NCBI GenBank assembly: GCA_024399655.1
Contig: JAKSNP010000007.1
Span: 43,552 to 107,551 of the forward strand
DNA from: Paludibacteraceae bacterium
GTDB taxonomy: Bacteria > Bacteroidota > Bacteroidia > Bacteroidales > Paludibacteraceae
Direction of reading: 5' to 3'
Length of the DNA stretch: 64,000 bases
Shown: positions 7,405 through 16,383 of the stretch, piece after piece
Numbering within the stretch: the first letter of the stretch is position 1
Layout of the letters: the number at the start of each line of letters is the position of its first letter
The notes under the pieces: model-generated
What the model saw: the letters and a program-made list of their open reading frames with translations, nothing else
Told to the model about the DNA's origin: nothing
The model's database searches: none
Program-made: the position numbers and the translations under genes

Positions 7405-8622
7405 GTGTATAGCCTGGAAGGACATATCGCATGGCGGTATTTACGCTCAAAAAAGAGCCACAATGCCATCAATATCGTATCCGGAGTGAGCGCAGTCGCT
7501 GTGGCGGTAGTGACCGCAGCGATGATTTGCGTATTGAGTGTAATGAACGGATTCGGCGATATAGTCCGGCAGATGTTTTCAGAATTCGATCCACAATTGC
7601 GTATTACGGCCGCACAAGGGAAGTACTTTTCAACCGATGACCCGCGTATTGCAGAAGTACAATCCTTACCCTATATAGACGTGTGGTGCGAGGCCGTAAA
7701 AGAAACCGCTCTGGTGGAATTCGAAAGCCATCAATTGCCGGCCGTCCTATTGGGAGTTGACAGCAACTATCAACAACTGACTCATATCGATTCCATTTTG
7801 GTGGATGGAGAATTTCAGACTTTTGACGGAGGATTCGAACGTACGGTAGTCGGTCAAGGACTAGCCTGGCAGTTGGGCGTTGGAGCGCATTTCATTCGCG
7901 GCCTGCATCTATATGCGCCCAAACGATGCGAAGAAGTGAATATGCTTCGCCCCGAACAGAATTTCAATCAATCTACCGTATTCATTTCCGCCATTTTCGC
8001 TGTCAATCAAGTGGAATATGATGATAAAATGATGTTAGTCAGTCTCCAAACGGCCCGACATCTTTTTGATTACAGCGATCAACAAGTTACGGAAATAGAT
8101 TTCAGTATTAAAGCAGGAACACAACTGCGCCATGCGAAACGAGAAATCCGCAAAATTCTGGGTGACAATTATGTTGTAGCCGACCAATATGAACAACAAG
8201 CCGATTTCTTTCGCATCCTGCGTGTGGAGAAACTGCTAACCGGTCTACTTCTCGTATTCATATTGTTGATAGCCGCCTTCAATTTGATCGGTTCGCTCAC
8301 CATGCTGATGCTGGATAAGCAGGAAGACACCCGCACTTTAAGCAATTTGGGTGCTGACGAAGCCATGATCAGAAGGATTTTTCTGTTGGAAGGTTGGATC
8401 ATATCAAGTATAGGCGCCGTTGCGGGTATTTTATTGGGATTAACGCTGTGTCTCATTCAGCAACATTTCGGTCTGCTCAAGTTGGGTTCCGGCACCGAAT
8501 ACATACTGAACGCCTACCCGGTAGCCGTCAGAGCCACGGATATATTGATTGTATTGATTATTGTAATAAGCATCGGTTTTGCCGCCGCATGGTATCCTAC
8601 ACGACATGTCAGATCTAAGTAA
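7405..8622 (+). CDS. LolC/LolE-family ABC transporter permease (FtsX-like)
   Basis: 405 aa from a GTG start 3 bp after rbfA. Topology is that of LolC/E: one N-terminal transmembrane helix (about 22-45, AVAVAVVTAAMICVLSV) followed by NGFGD, a large periplasmic MacB-like domain (about 50-265), then three C-terminal helices (about 275-300, 325-350, 375-398) within an FtsX domain. The family extracts lipoproteins from the inner membrane for transfer to the outer membrane. The partner ATPase is not in this window. In Bacteroidota a single permease of this type usually substitutes for the LolC/LolE pair. Its 3' end overlaps xerD by 17 bp. Confidence 0.88.
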   Translation: MYSLEGHIAWRYLRSKKSHNAINIVSGVSAVAVAVVTAAMICVLSVMNGFGDIVRQMFSEFDPQLRITAAQGKYFSTDDPRIAEVQSLPYIDVWCEAVKETALVEFESHQLPAVLLGVDSNYQQLTHIDSILVDGEFQTFDGGFERTVVGQGLAWQLGVGAHFIRGLHLYAPKRCEEVNMLRPEQNFNQSTVFISAIFAVNQVEYDDKMMLVSLQTARHLFDYSDQQVTEIDFSIKAGTQLRHAKREIRKILGDNYVVADQYEQQADFFRILRVEKLLTGLLLVFILLIAAFNLIGSLTMLMLDKQEDTRTLSNLGADEAMIRRIFLLEGWIISSIGAVAGILLGLTLCLIQQHFGLLKLGSGTEYILNAYPVAVRATDILIVLIIVISIGFAAAWYPTRHVRSK

Positions 8623-9490
8623 AGAATATCATATTTACTTGAAGCTGGAACGCGGATTGAGCGAAAATTCGGTAGAAGCTTACGAACAGGATATAAAGAA
8701 ATTATACGAATTTCGTAGCGATCCTGAAAAAATGCAATTCGAAGACCTACAGGATTTTTTGCATTATCAGTTTTCATCCGAAACCAATGTCCGTTCGCAA
8801 GCCCGCATCTTAAGCGGTATCAGATCTTTCTACAAATTTCTCATTTACCACCATTATCGAGAAGACGATCCCTCTGAACTATTGGAATGGCCCAAAAAGG
8901 AATTCCATATTCCTGAAGTGCTAACCGTTGAGGAAATCAATGCATTAGTGGACGCCATTGACCTCTCAAAGGCAGATGGACACCGCAACAGAGCCATCAT
9001 TGAAATGCTATACGGCAGCGGATTACGCGTAAGCGAACTGACGGAATTAAAATTGAGTTGCATGTATCGAAAGGAGGGGTATATGCTGATTCACGGCAAA
9101 GGGGATAAAGAAAGGCTAGTTCCCATATCTCCTGAAGCAGATGAATGGTTCGGATATTGGATGGAGGACCGTTCCCGATTGGATATCCATCCCGAGCACA
9201 AAGATATTGCCTTTCTGAACAGAAACGGCAAACAACTGACAAGGATGATGATATTCACCATTATCAAACGACTTGCCGCTAAAGCAGGAATTCAAAAAAC
9301 CATATCCCCCCACACCATACGCCATTCATTTGCCACTCATCTGCTTCAAAACGGAGCTGATTTGCGCATTATTCAACAACTTCTGGGACATGAAAATATA
9401 ACCACCACCGAGATATACACACACATTGATATTCAAGATTTGAAAGAGACAATTTTGAAATATCATCCGGTGAATCAAAAGAAATCATAA
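8606..9490 (+). CDS. xerD: XerC/XerD-type tyrosine site-specific recombinase
   Basis: 294 aa from the ATG at 8606; an earlier in-frame start at 8579 would extend deep into the permease gene. A SAM-like N-terminal core-binding domain (1-85) is followed by the catalytic domain. All active-site residues are visible: Arg141 (GSGLRVSEL), Lys165 (HGKGDKER), His236 and Arg239 (SPHTIRHSFATHLL), His262 (LLGHENITTTEIYTH) and nucleophile Tyr271. Length and gene position in a housekeeping operon fit the chromosome-dimer resolving XerD rather than a mobile-element integrase. No dif site was searched exhaustively. Confidence 0.93.
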   Translation: MSDLSKEYHIYLKLERGLSENSVEAYEQDIKKLYEFRSDPEKMQFEDLQDFLHYQFSSETNVRSQARILSGIRSFYKFLIYHHYREDDPSELLEWPKKEFHIPEVLTVEEINALVDAIDLSKADGHRNRAIIEMLYGSGLRVSELTELKLSCMYRKEGYMLIHGKGDKERLVPISPEADEWFGYWMEDRSRLDIHPEHKDIAFLNRNGKQLTRMMIFTIIKRLAAKAGIQKTISPHTIRHSFATHLLQNGADLRIIQQLLGHENITTTEIYTHIDIQDLKETILKYHPVNQKKS

Positions 9491-9514
9491 GAACATCCCC
9501 ATCGCATCAAGCGC

Positions 9515-11968
9515 ATGACCATAAAGAAAACACTCATATTATTTTGGTTTAGTTTCGTCAGCATATTGCTGTCGGGACAAACAACCACCATTGTGGGTGA
9601 AGTTTATGATGCAGAAACAGGTCAAGCGCTTGCGGATGTCAACTTAAGTATCCAGGGGACTCCGTACGGCAGCGCCAGTGATGATGAAGGTTTTTTTTAC
9701 ATCAAAGCGGATATAAACAAGAAAAGCACCCTGGTAGCAAGCGCCGTCGGCTATAAAACAGAACGCTTCCATATCACCCCAGGTGAGAGTCTGGCTATCG
9801 AAATAGCATTAACCGAGAAAACGACTAACCTGACCGATGTATTCGTGCTTCCGGGAAGCAATCCCGCACTTCCGCTTATGGAACGCGTAAGAGCGCATCG
9901 AAATGAAAACAACATCGCTTACTTCGGGAAAGAGGAGGCCGATACACAAACCGATGTATTAGTGAGCGATATCCAGGCCCGCCAATTGAAGAAACGAATT
10001 TGGCAAAGTTTAGAAAGCGGAATGGTATCAGAAGATGACTCGACATATCTTCTCCCCATCTATCATAGTAGTAAAAAAAACGGACAAACACAGATACAAT
10101 CGGCTATATGCGACGCAACCGGCTTCACATCATTATTGAGCGGCGTGGACGGAGCGCCTAATTTCTATCTCAATTCAATACCGTTATACGACCAATCGTT
10201 TGTTTCCCCCTTGGCATCCAATAGCAACAGTTTCTACAACTATTATCTGATTGACAGCATCCCCGCACCGATTGAGGACGATGGAATATTGAAAGAGGAT
10301 AGCAGTATGGCCCACCACGAAAGGAAGACGTATACTGTAGATTTCCGAAGCAGGAATCCTTATTATCCAACATTCAACGGGCGTATGCAAATTGATTCGC
10401 TCACATGCGCCATAATCTCCATTCATGCCGTCGTACCTCCACAAGTTTCCGCCAATTATCTAAGGAATGTAACGATAGACCAACAATTCACTTTAGAAGA
10501 CCAATTCCCGACCTTGACAGCTGCACATACCTCAATGTTATTGGATGCAGCTATTAAAGCCGACACTTCACGAACATTCCCTACCCTGCTGATTAACAGC
10601 TATGTAGAAGGCCGGAAGAACGAGCCTGATAGCCAAACGAAAGATGAATACACACACCATATCAGCGATGGAGACTCAACCGTAGCCGCGGTAAGCGAAC
10701 TTCCTTTGATACGCACCGCCAAGTTCCTGGCATATATCATCCAAACCGGTTATATACCGACAGGATCGTATATTGAAGTTGGAAAAGTGAATGAAATAAT
10801 ACGATTTACCCCACAAGAAGGTATGCGACTGGGCATTCCGTTGCGAACAAGCGAGAAATTATGGAAAAACGTGTGCCTAGAAGCCTATGCCGCATACGGA
10901 TTCAAAGACCACGGATGGAAAGGAAGCGGAATGATTCACATCAATCTGCCAACCCAACGACGCCATGTACTACACCTGAGATACACAGACGATTACACCT
11001 ATTCGGAGATTAATTATTTTAACGATTATTACCGTGAGAACGCCATGTGGTTCAAATCAATGGGTTTGACTACTGCTTTGACTCGCGGTATATACAATCT
11101 GCATGAATTGAGTTTCAATCATCAAGTCCGTCAACGGGAATTCCGTTTTTGGGCAGAAAACGATTGGAACGATATTTTGGAGCAGGACTTCTATATTTCG
11201 GTAGAACGTCGAGGCTACCAAGACCCGACAACCGAATACACACTCAGCAAATCATTCACTCATTCGGCAGTGGGTACCACCTTCCGATTAGGATTTGATG
11301 ATAGAAGAGTGGATATGTATTTCCGTCGTTTCCACACATACGGACGCCTACCGATACTGTATTTAGGCGCAGAAATAGGCAGCTACCGCACAGAGAAGAT
11401 ATCGACCTACGGCATGTACGGAAAATTGAATCTGATGTTGCGTCAAACGTTACCCTTAGGCATTATGGGAAAGTTGACCTACATTTTTGATGCAGGAATG
11501 ATTATTGGTAATGTTCCCTATCCACTACTCAACATTTTCAGCGGGAATCAATCATACGCATATGATCCCTACCGATTCACTTTGATGTATGATTATGAGT
11601 TTGCAGCCGACCGTTATATGCTATTACATACAGAATGGAACGGACGAGGTTGTCTTTTCAACCTCATTCCGGGAATACGGGCTCTGCGCTTACGAGAGCT
11701 TGTCACTTTCAAAATAGCTTGGGGAGGACTTCATGGAAGTCATTTCGATCTATTGGATACACCAGAAAAGAATATTACCACTATTGATCCTTCCTATATC
11801 GGCACACCCACTTTTCAGCCCTTAACCACCCCATATATTGAATTAGGATGCGGCATCGGGAATATTTTCAGGGTATGCGATTTACATGCAATCTGGCGTC
11901 TGACTCACCGAGACGAACCGGGAACTGCCAATTGGGGAATCCGCTTCCGCTTGATTATCGAGCAGTAA
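9515..11968 (+). CDS. DUF5686 outer-membrane protein with carboxypeptidase-regulatory-like domain
   Basis: 817 aa. Signal peptide (1-21, ending LLSGQ), then a CarboxypepD_reg-like beta-sandwich (about 23-105, VGEVYDAETGQALADVNLSIQGT..GSASDDEGFFYIKA..VGYKTERF). The DUF5686 region begins with LPLMERVRAHRNENN, and a long C-terminal beta-barrel finishes in FRLIIEQ. The family is widespread in Bacteroidota and its transport or structural role is unknown. It resembles a TonB receptor lacking a plug. It is 24 bp after xerD and ends 46 bp before the convergent sirtuin gene. Confidence 0.88.
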   Translation: MTIKKTLILFWFSFVSILLSGQTTTIVGEVYDAETGQALADVNLSIQGTPYGSASDDEGFFYIKADINKKSTLVASAVGYKTERFHITPGESLAIEIALTEKTTNLTDVFVLPGSNPALPLMERVRAHRNENNIAYFGKEEADTQTDVLVSDIQARQLKKRIWQSLESGMVSEDDSTYLLPIYHSSKKNGQTQIQSAICDATGFTSLLSGVDGAPNFYLNSIPLYDQSFVSPLASNSNSFYNYYLIDSIPAPIEDDGILKEDSSMAHHERKTYTVDFRSRNPYYPTFNGRMQIDSLTCAIISIHAVVPPQVSANYLRNVTIDQQFTLEDQFPTLTAAHTSMLLDAAIKADTSRTFPTLLINSYVEGRKNEPDSQTKDEYTHHISDGDSTVAAVSELPLIRTAKFLAYIIQTGYIPTGSYIEVGKVNEIIRFTPQEGMRLGIPLRTSEKLWKNVCLEAYAAYGFKDHGWKGSGMIHINLPTQRRHVLHLRYTDDYTYSEINYFNDYYRENAMWFKSMGLTTALTRGIYNLHELSFNHQVRQREFRFWAENDWNDILEQDFYISVERRGYQDPTTEYTLSKSFTHSAVGTTFRLGFDDRRVDMYFRRFHTYGRLPILYLGAEIGSYRTEKISTYGMYGKLNLMLRQTLPLGIMGKLTYIFDAGMIIGNVPYPLLNIFSGNQSYAYDPYRFTLMYDYEFAADRYMLLHTEWNGRGCLFNLIPGIRALRLRELVTFKIAWGGLHGSHFDLLDTPEKNITTIDPSYIGTPTFQPLTTPYIELGCGIGNIFRVCDLHAIWRLTHRDEPGTANWGIRFRLIIEQ

Positions 11969-12014
11969 AAATTGACGGACACACTCCACCACATCGCTCA
12001 AACCATCAATCCAG

Positions 12015-12719
12015 TCAATCTCCATATTGACGAATAAGCAAATCCACCACTTCAGGAACGCCTTGAGTGGCCGGCTTACGAACATGCTGCAACCTATCAC
12101 GATATGGTCCGAACTCCGGTAATCCGGGATCGACAAAATAGATAGGCGCATTCAAAGGTGCATAATGCAGCAGACTTGCTGCGGGATAGACATTGAGACT
12201 TGTACCGATAACAAGCAGGATATCAGCCTGTGAAGCGATATCACAAGCCTCTGAGAAGTAAGGAACACCTTCACCAAAGAAGACAATATATGGTCGTAAC
12301 AAACTTCCATCAGGATGGCGATCACCATAGTGCTGTTCCCAACCATCAAGAGACACGGTTGCCGTTTCGTTAATATCGGAACGCAATTTTGTAATTTCAC
12401 CATGCAGATGCGTTATGGCATGCGATCCGGCACGCTCATGCAAATCATCAATATTCTGCGTAATGATTCGGGTGTCTGGAAATGCCTGCTGCAAACGAGT
12501 AATAGCCAAATGAGCTTCGTTCGGTTTAGCATTGAGCGTATCTCGGCGACGAGCATTATAGAAATCAACACACAATCTCGGATTACGCAACCATGCCTCA
12601 TGAGTGCAAATATCTTCCACACGATATTTCTCCCAAAGGCCATCTGCATCACGGAAGGTACCCAAACCACTCTCAGCACTGATGCCGGCACCTGTAAATA
12701 CTACAATTCGTTTGTTCAT
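12015..12719 (-). CDS. cobB: Sir2-family NAD-dependent protein deacylase lacking the zinc cysteines
   Basis: 234 aa. NAD-binding GAGISAESGLGTFRD (10-24) and TQNIDDLHERAG (88-99) are intact, and the catalytic His106 sits in HLHGE. The class III pair Tyr54-x-x-Arg57 (FYNARRR), which in SIRT5 and CobB recognises negatively charged succinyl or malonyl groups, is present. The segment normally holding four zinc-binding cysteines (about 111-140, RSDINETATVSLDGWEQHYGDRHPDG) has none, so the zinc ribbon has degenerated. Such zinc-less CobB proteins occur in Bacteroidota. The gene is monocistronic with its own promoter, divergent from tsaB. Confidence 0.9.
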   Translation of the reverse strand: MNKRIVVFTGAGISAESGLGTFRDADGLWEKYRVEDICTHEAWLRNPRLCVDFYNARRRDTLNAKPNEAHLAITRLQQAFPDTRIITQNIDDLHERAGSHAITHLHGEITKLRSDINETATVSLDGWEQHYGDRHPDGSLLRPYIVFFGEGVPYFSEACDIASQADILLVIGTSLNVYPAASLLHYAPLNAPIYFVDPGLPEFGPYRDRLQHVRKPATQGVPEVVDLLIRQYGD

Positions 12720-12748
12720 ATCCTTGCCTATTTATTAATTACAAAACG

Positions 12749-12780
12749 CAAAAGTACAATATTTTTTGGATAAATCCAAA
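12749..12780 (-). promoter_or_regulatory. cobB promoter
   Basis: Minus-strand TTTG (12780-12777), 20 bp, TACTTTTG (12756-12749). The leader to the ATG at 12719 is about 25 nt. Confidence 0.78.
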
Positions 12781-12826
12781 TTTTATGGAAAAAAGTTTGT
12801 TTTTTAGCAAGCAAGTATCAATTTAA

Positions 12827-12858
12827 TTTGCATATTTCAAAAAATAAATGTATCTTTG
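12827..12858 (+). promoter_or_regulatory. tsaB-porW-priA promoter
   Basis: TTTG at 12827-12830, 20 bp, TATCTTTG at 12851-12858. Leader about 20 nt to the ATG at 12884. Confidence 0.8.
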
Positions 12859-12883
12859 CAGGCTAAATTGCGAATTATAAGAC

Positions 12884-13591
12884 ATGACCTTATTATCCAT
12901 AGAAACCTCCACACAAGTATGCTCGGCTGCATTGAGCATTGATGACAAGGTAATAGACCATCGTATAAACACAGAAGGCAGCAATCACGCTGCTCTATTG
13001 CCCGTATATATTGAGGACTTACTCCAGAAAGCAAGGGAGAAAGAACTAAAAATTGATGCGGTAGTATTAAGCGAAGGTCCCGGTAGTTATACCGGATTGC
13101 GTATCGGTACAAGCACAGCAAAAGGACTCTGCTATGGAATGGACATACCTTTATTAGTAGTTCCCACCTTGGAAATCATAGCTGCAGCTGCCTTTGATTT
13201 ACTGCCTTCAAAACGCCCCTTGGCGTTATACCCAATGATAGATGCCCGCCGTATGGAAGTTTATACTTCACGAATGGTATTAAACGATACCTTGGAAGCG
13301 GCCCCCGTTGAAGCTCGCATAATAACAGAAGAGAGCAGTCTGGAAGAAGATATGGAGGTATATTACTTCGGCGACGGCGCCGCCAAATGTCAAAAATATT
13401 TGGAACAGAATCGTGTACACCTGCTACGTGATATCATACCAGACGCTCGATATATTTGCAAACTGATCAATATGAAACAAATCTCAGGGCAAAATATAAA
13501 GAAAATAGATGGAAAGGACCTTGCCTATTTCGAGCCATTTTATTTAAAAGAATTTGTAGCCGCTCCAAGCCACATCAAAGGTCTTAATTGA
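12884..13591 (+). CDS. tsaB: tRNA threonylcarbamoyladenosine biosynthesis protein TsaB
   Basis: 235 aa. It opens with the ASKHA-fold block LLSIETSTQVCSAAL and contains the diagnostic EGPGSYTGLRIGTSTAKGLCYG motif (about 65-85). TsaB lacks the metal-binding histidines of TsaD and acts as its scaffold in the t6A37 synthesis complex. Length matches family norms. It is the first gene of an operon with porW, whose open frame begins inside the tsaB stop, and priA. Confidence 0.95.
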   Translation: MTLLSIETSTQVCSAALSIDDKVIDHRINTEGSNHAALLPVYIEDLLQKAREKELKIDAVVLSEGPGSYTGLRIGTSTAKGLCYGMDIPLLVVPTLEIIAAAAFDLLPSKRPLALYPMIDARRMEVYTSRMVLNDTLEAAPVEARIITEESSLEEDMEVYYFGDGAAKCQKYLEQNRVHLLRDIIPDARYICKLINMKQISGQNIKKIDGKDLAYFEPFYLKEFVAAPSHIKGLN

Positions 13592-13626
13592 TTAGTATCA
13601 TCCAATCATTTCCTAACAAATACTGC

Positions 13627-16374
13627 GTGAAGAAAGTTCTGACATACATACTCGTACTGACGGCTGTAATTATACAGTCAGCCTGCTCCACGCAAAAAAA
13701 CACGGCACTCTCACGGTCGTTTCATCAAACAAAGACATACTACAATATCTACTACAACGGACGGCTCAATTACGAAGAAGGATTAAAGGCCATCAATACT
13801 GCCAACCACGATGATTTTTCAGGTATACTTTGCATGTATCCCGTATCCAATCACGATGCTGCGAAAGCGTCTGCATCAAAAATGGATGTTTCAATCGAAA
13901 AATGCCGTAAGTGTATAAAATTACATTCAATTAAGAAGAAACCGCAAAAGATCAATCCAAAACGGAAGAACGATCCTCAATACAAATTGTGGTTGCAAAG
14001 CAAAGAATTCAACAACAAGATGTATTTGGCATGGTTGATGCTCGGTCAATCAGAATTTCATAAAGGAGACTTTCTTGGTGCTATAGGAACCTTCCACTAC
14101 GTAGAAAAACTATATGAAAACGATAAAGATATCGTAGCACAATGCCAACTATGGGTGGCCCGTTCATATGCAGAATTGGGTTGGTTATACGAAGCGGAAG
14201 AAGCGCTCAGCAAAGTGAACATTGACAACCTCAAACGCAAGAACCAACCTTTTTATTCAGCAGTAGCAGGTGATATCATGCTAAAACAGGCTCGCTATAA
14301 AGACGCACTTCCATTCGTTAAAATAGCACGGGAGAGTGAAAATCGCAAAGGTTACCGAGCACGATTCGAATATATATTGGGACAATTATATCAATATAAT
14401 CATCAAAATGCTGCAGCCAAGGAAGCATACAAACGCGTGACCCATCTCAATCCAGATCCCGATCTCAATTTTAACGCCAACCTGCATTACGCAGAGATGC
14501 TTGGAGATACTGTCAAAAGCGTGAAACAATTGCAAAAGTTAGCGAAATTAAAGAAAAACGAAGACAAGCAGGATCAAATATTCGGAATGATAGGCAATAT
14601 ATTTTTGGCGCGTGGAGATACCATTCAAGCGCTGAAATACTACCAAATGGCTATCGATCACAGCACACAACCCGGCCCAAATAAAGCGGCTGTACTTATA
14701 TTGGCCGGAGATCTGCATTTTGGTCAAGAAAATTACAATCAAGCCGGACCGATGTATAGCGAAGCCATTCAACTGATTACTGCCGAACACCCGGACTATA
14801 AACGCGTACGACACTTGGCAGAAGTGTTGGAAGAAGTGGTTAGCCATACAGATGTTATTACCCTGCAAGACTCTCTACAATATTTAAGCACCTTGAGCGA
14901 AGACGAACAATTAGTCATTATCAATCAAATCATAGACAGTTTAAAAGCTCAAGAGTTAGCCGACTCTCTACAAGCGATAGCAGATGCTCGTAAAGCAAGT
15001 TTGAGCACGAGTAAACCTACCGTAAATACTCTAAACATGATTGGGGGAAATAAAGGTGATAACAGCTGGTATTTCTACAACTCCCAACTGGTACAGAACG
15101 GTAGACAACAATTCAACAAAATCTGGGGTAAACGAAATCTGGAAGACGATTGGCGCCGACTGAGCAAAAGTTTGTCATCTTCATCTCCAATGATGCCAAA
15201 TAGCGATGATGAATCTGATGATTTGATACCCACTGAGCTAAATACAGATTCAACGACGACTGATGATTCTTTACAAACTGCGCTGCCCGTAAGTGATTCA
15301 AACGACCCTCACGATCCTGCCTATTATCTGCAACAAATACCTAAAAATGAAGACGATATCAGAATTTCCAACGAACTAATTGCCGAAGCACTTTTCCATC
15401 TGGTAAGCATATATCGCGACAAATTAGGAAATCAAGCACTTTCTGATTCCGCTTTTGCAGAATATTGTCGTCGATTCCCCAACAGTGAACAACTCTGCGA
15501 TTTATATTACGCCCAATATCTTAACGCCCTGCGCACACATAATGACAGCGTAGCCTCTTTATATGGAGCGGAAATAGTGCGCATCTTCCCAAATTCAGAA
15601 CAAGCACGCATAGTAAGCGACCCTGATTATTTCAATCGGCTCAAACATACGGCCGAGATGCAGGATTCGGTGTATGAAGCGACTTATTTAGCCTACCGAA
15701 ATGCGGATTTCCAAATGGTAAAGGCCAATAAGCAACTTGCAGAAGACAGTTTGTCGCTATCGCCGCTGATGCCTCGTTTTCTATTCCTAAATGCAATTGC
15801 TGTAGCAAAGACAGAAGGGCAAGATGCCTTTGTCAATTCACTCAGGGATATGGTAAACCGTTATCCCACCAATGAGTTGGGGGCAATGGCAAAAAACATG
15901 CTTGCTATGATGAATGTTGGTGCCGAAAGCAAACAAGACAACTCAGCGCCATCCACATTAGCGGAAACACGGGGAACTGTGGAACAACCGCAGGACACTA
16001 TTCCTGCTGATATAGCCTTCTCTAAAGAACGCAATGAATCATCTTATGTATTGCTAATAATTCCTACTGACGAACAAAATCTGAACCGTTTGCTCTATGA
16101 AGTGGCTCTATATAATTTTACTCAATTCCTTATCAAAGACTTCGATTTGATGCAATTACCATATCTCACTCCAGAACAATGCGCTCTGCAAGTAGCAGGA
16201 TTGGAATCTTTGGATGAAGCCGAATGGTATATATCATTGCTGAGAGCAGACAACGACATCAACGCCACTTGTTCTGAATTGGGTGTAACACTCTTACCCA
16301 TTACAGATACCAATTTCAAGATGTTAGGAAATCCGTTCAGCCCGAACGATTATCAGCATTTTATCAAACAATAA
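13627..16374 (+). CDS. porW: PorW/SprE-like TPR lipoprotein of the type IX secretion system
   Basis: 915 aa from a GTG at 13627 that gives a lipoprotein signal peptide with lipobox QSAC (Cys20); the frame opens at a TTG at 13588 inside the tsaB stop, but this would bury the signal peptide. The mature N-terminus has the PorW/SprE pattern TKTYYNIYYNGRLNYEEGL. TPR-like helical repeats follow (about 120-440 and 590-800), separated by a Ser/Asp-rich linker (about 490-560). PorW links the T9SS PorKLMN ring or motor to the outer-membrane translocon in Porphyromonas. With porX and a T9SS cargo elsewhere in the window this supports an active T9SS. Confidence 0.85.
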   Translation: MKKVLTYILVLTAVIIQSACSTQKNTALSRSFHQTKTYYNIYYNGRLNYEEGLKAINTANHDDFSGILCMYPVSNHDAAKASASKMDVSIEKCRKCIKLHSIKKKPQKINPKRKNDPQYKLWLQSKEFNNKMYLAWLMLGQSEFHKGDFLGAIGTFHYVEKLYENDKDIVAQCQLWVARSYAELGWLYEAEEALSKVNIDNLKRKNQPFYSAVAGDIMLKQARYKDALPFVKIARESENRKGYRARFEYILGQLYQYNHQNAAAKEAYKRVTHLNPDPDLNFNANLHYAEMLGDTVKSVKQLQKLAKLKKNEDKQDQIFGMIGNIFLARGDTIQALKYYQMAIDHSTQPGPNKAAVLILAGDLHFGQENYNQAGPMYSEAIQLITAEHPDYKRVRHLAEVLEEVVSHTDVITLQDSLQYLSTLSEDEQLVIINQIIDSLKAQELADSLQAIADARKASLSTSKPTVNTLNMIGGNKGDNSWYFYNSQLVQNGRQQFNKIWGKRNLEDDWRRLSKSLSSSSPMMPNSDDESDDLIPTELNTDSTTTDDSLQTALPVSDSNDPHDPAYYLQQIPKNEDDIRISNELIAEALFHLVSIYRDKLGNQALSDSAFAEYCRRFPNSEQLCDLYYAQYLNALRTHNDSVASLYGAEIVRIFPNSEQARIVSDPDYFNRLKHTAEMQDSVYEATYLAYRNADFQMVKANKQLAEDSLSLSPLMPRFLFLNAIAVAKTEGQDAFVNSLRDMVNRYPTNELGAMAKNMLAMMNVGAESKQDNSAPSTLAETRGTVEQPQDTIPADIAFSKERNESSYVLLIIPTDEQNLNRLLYEVALYNFTQFLIKDFDLMQLPYLTPEQCALQVAGLESLDEAEWYISLLRADNDINATCSELGVTLLPITDTNFKMLGNPFSPNDYQHFIKQ

Positions 16375-16383
16375 TCATTAGCC

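Noticed and set aside
8606-9490. Mobile-element or phage integrase
   Set aside because: Size, motif spacing and housekeeping context fit XerD; no attachment sites or other mobile genes surround it.
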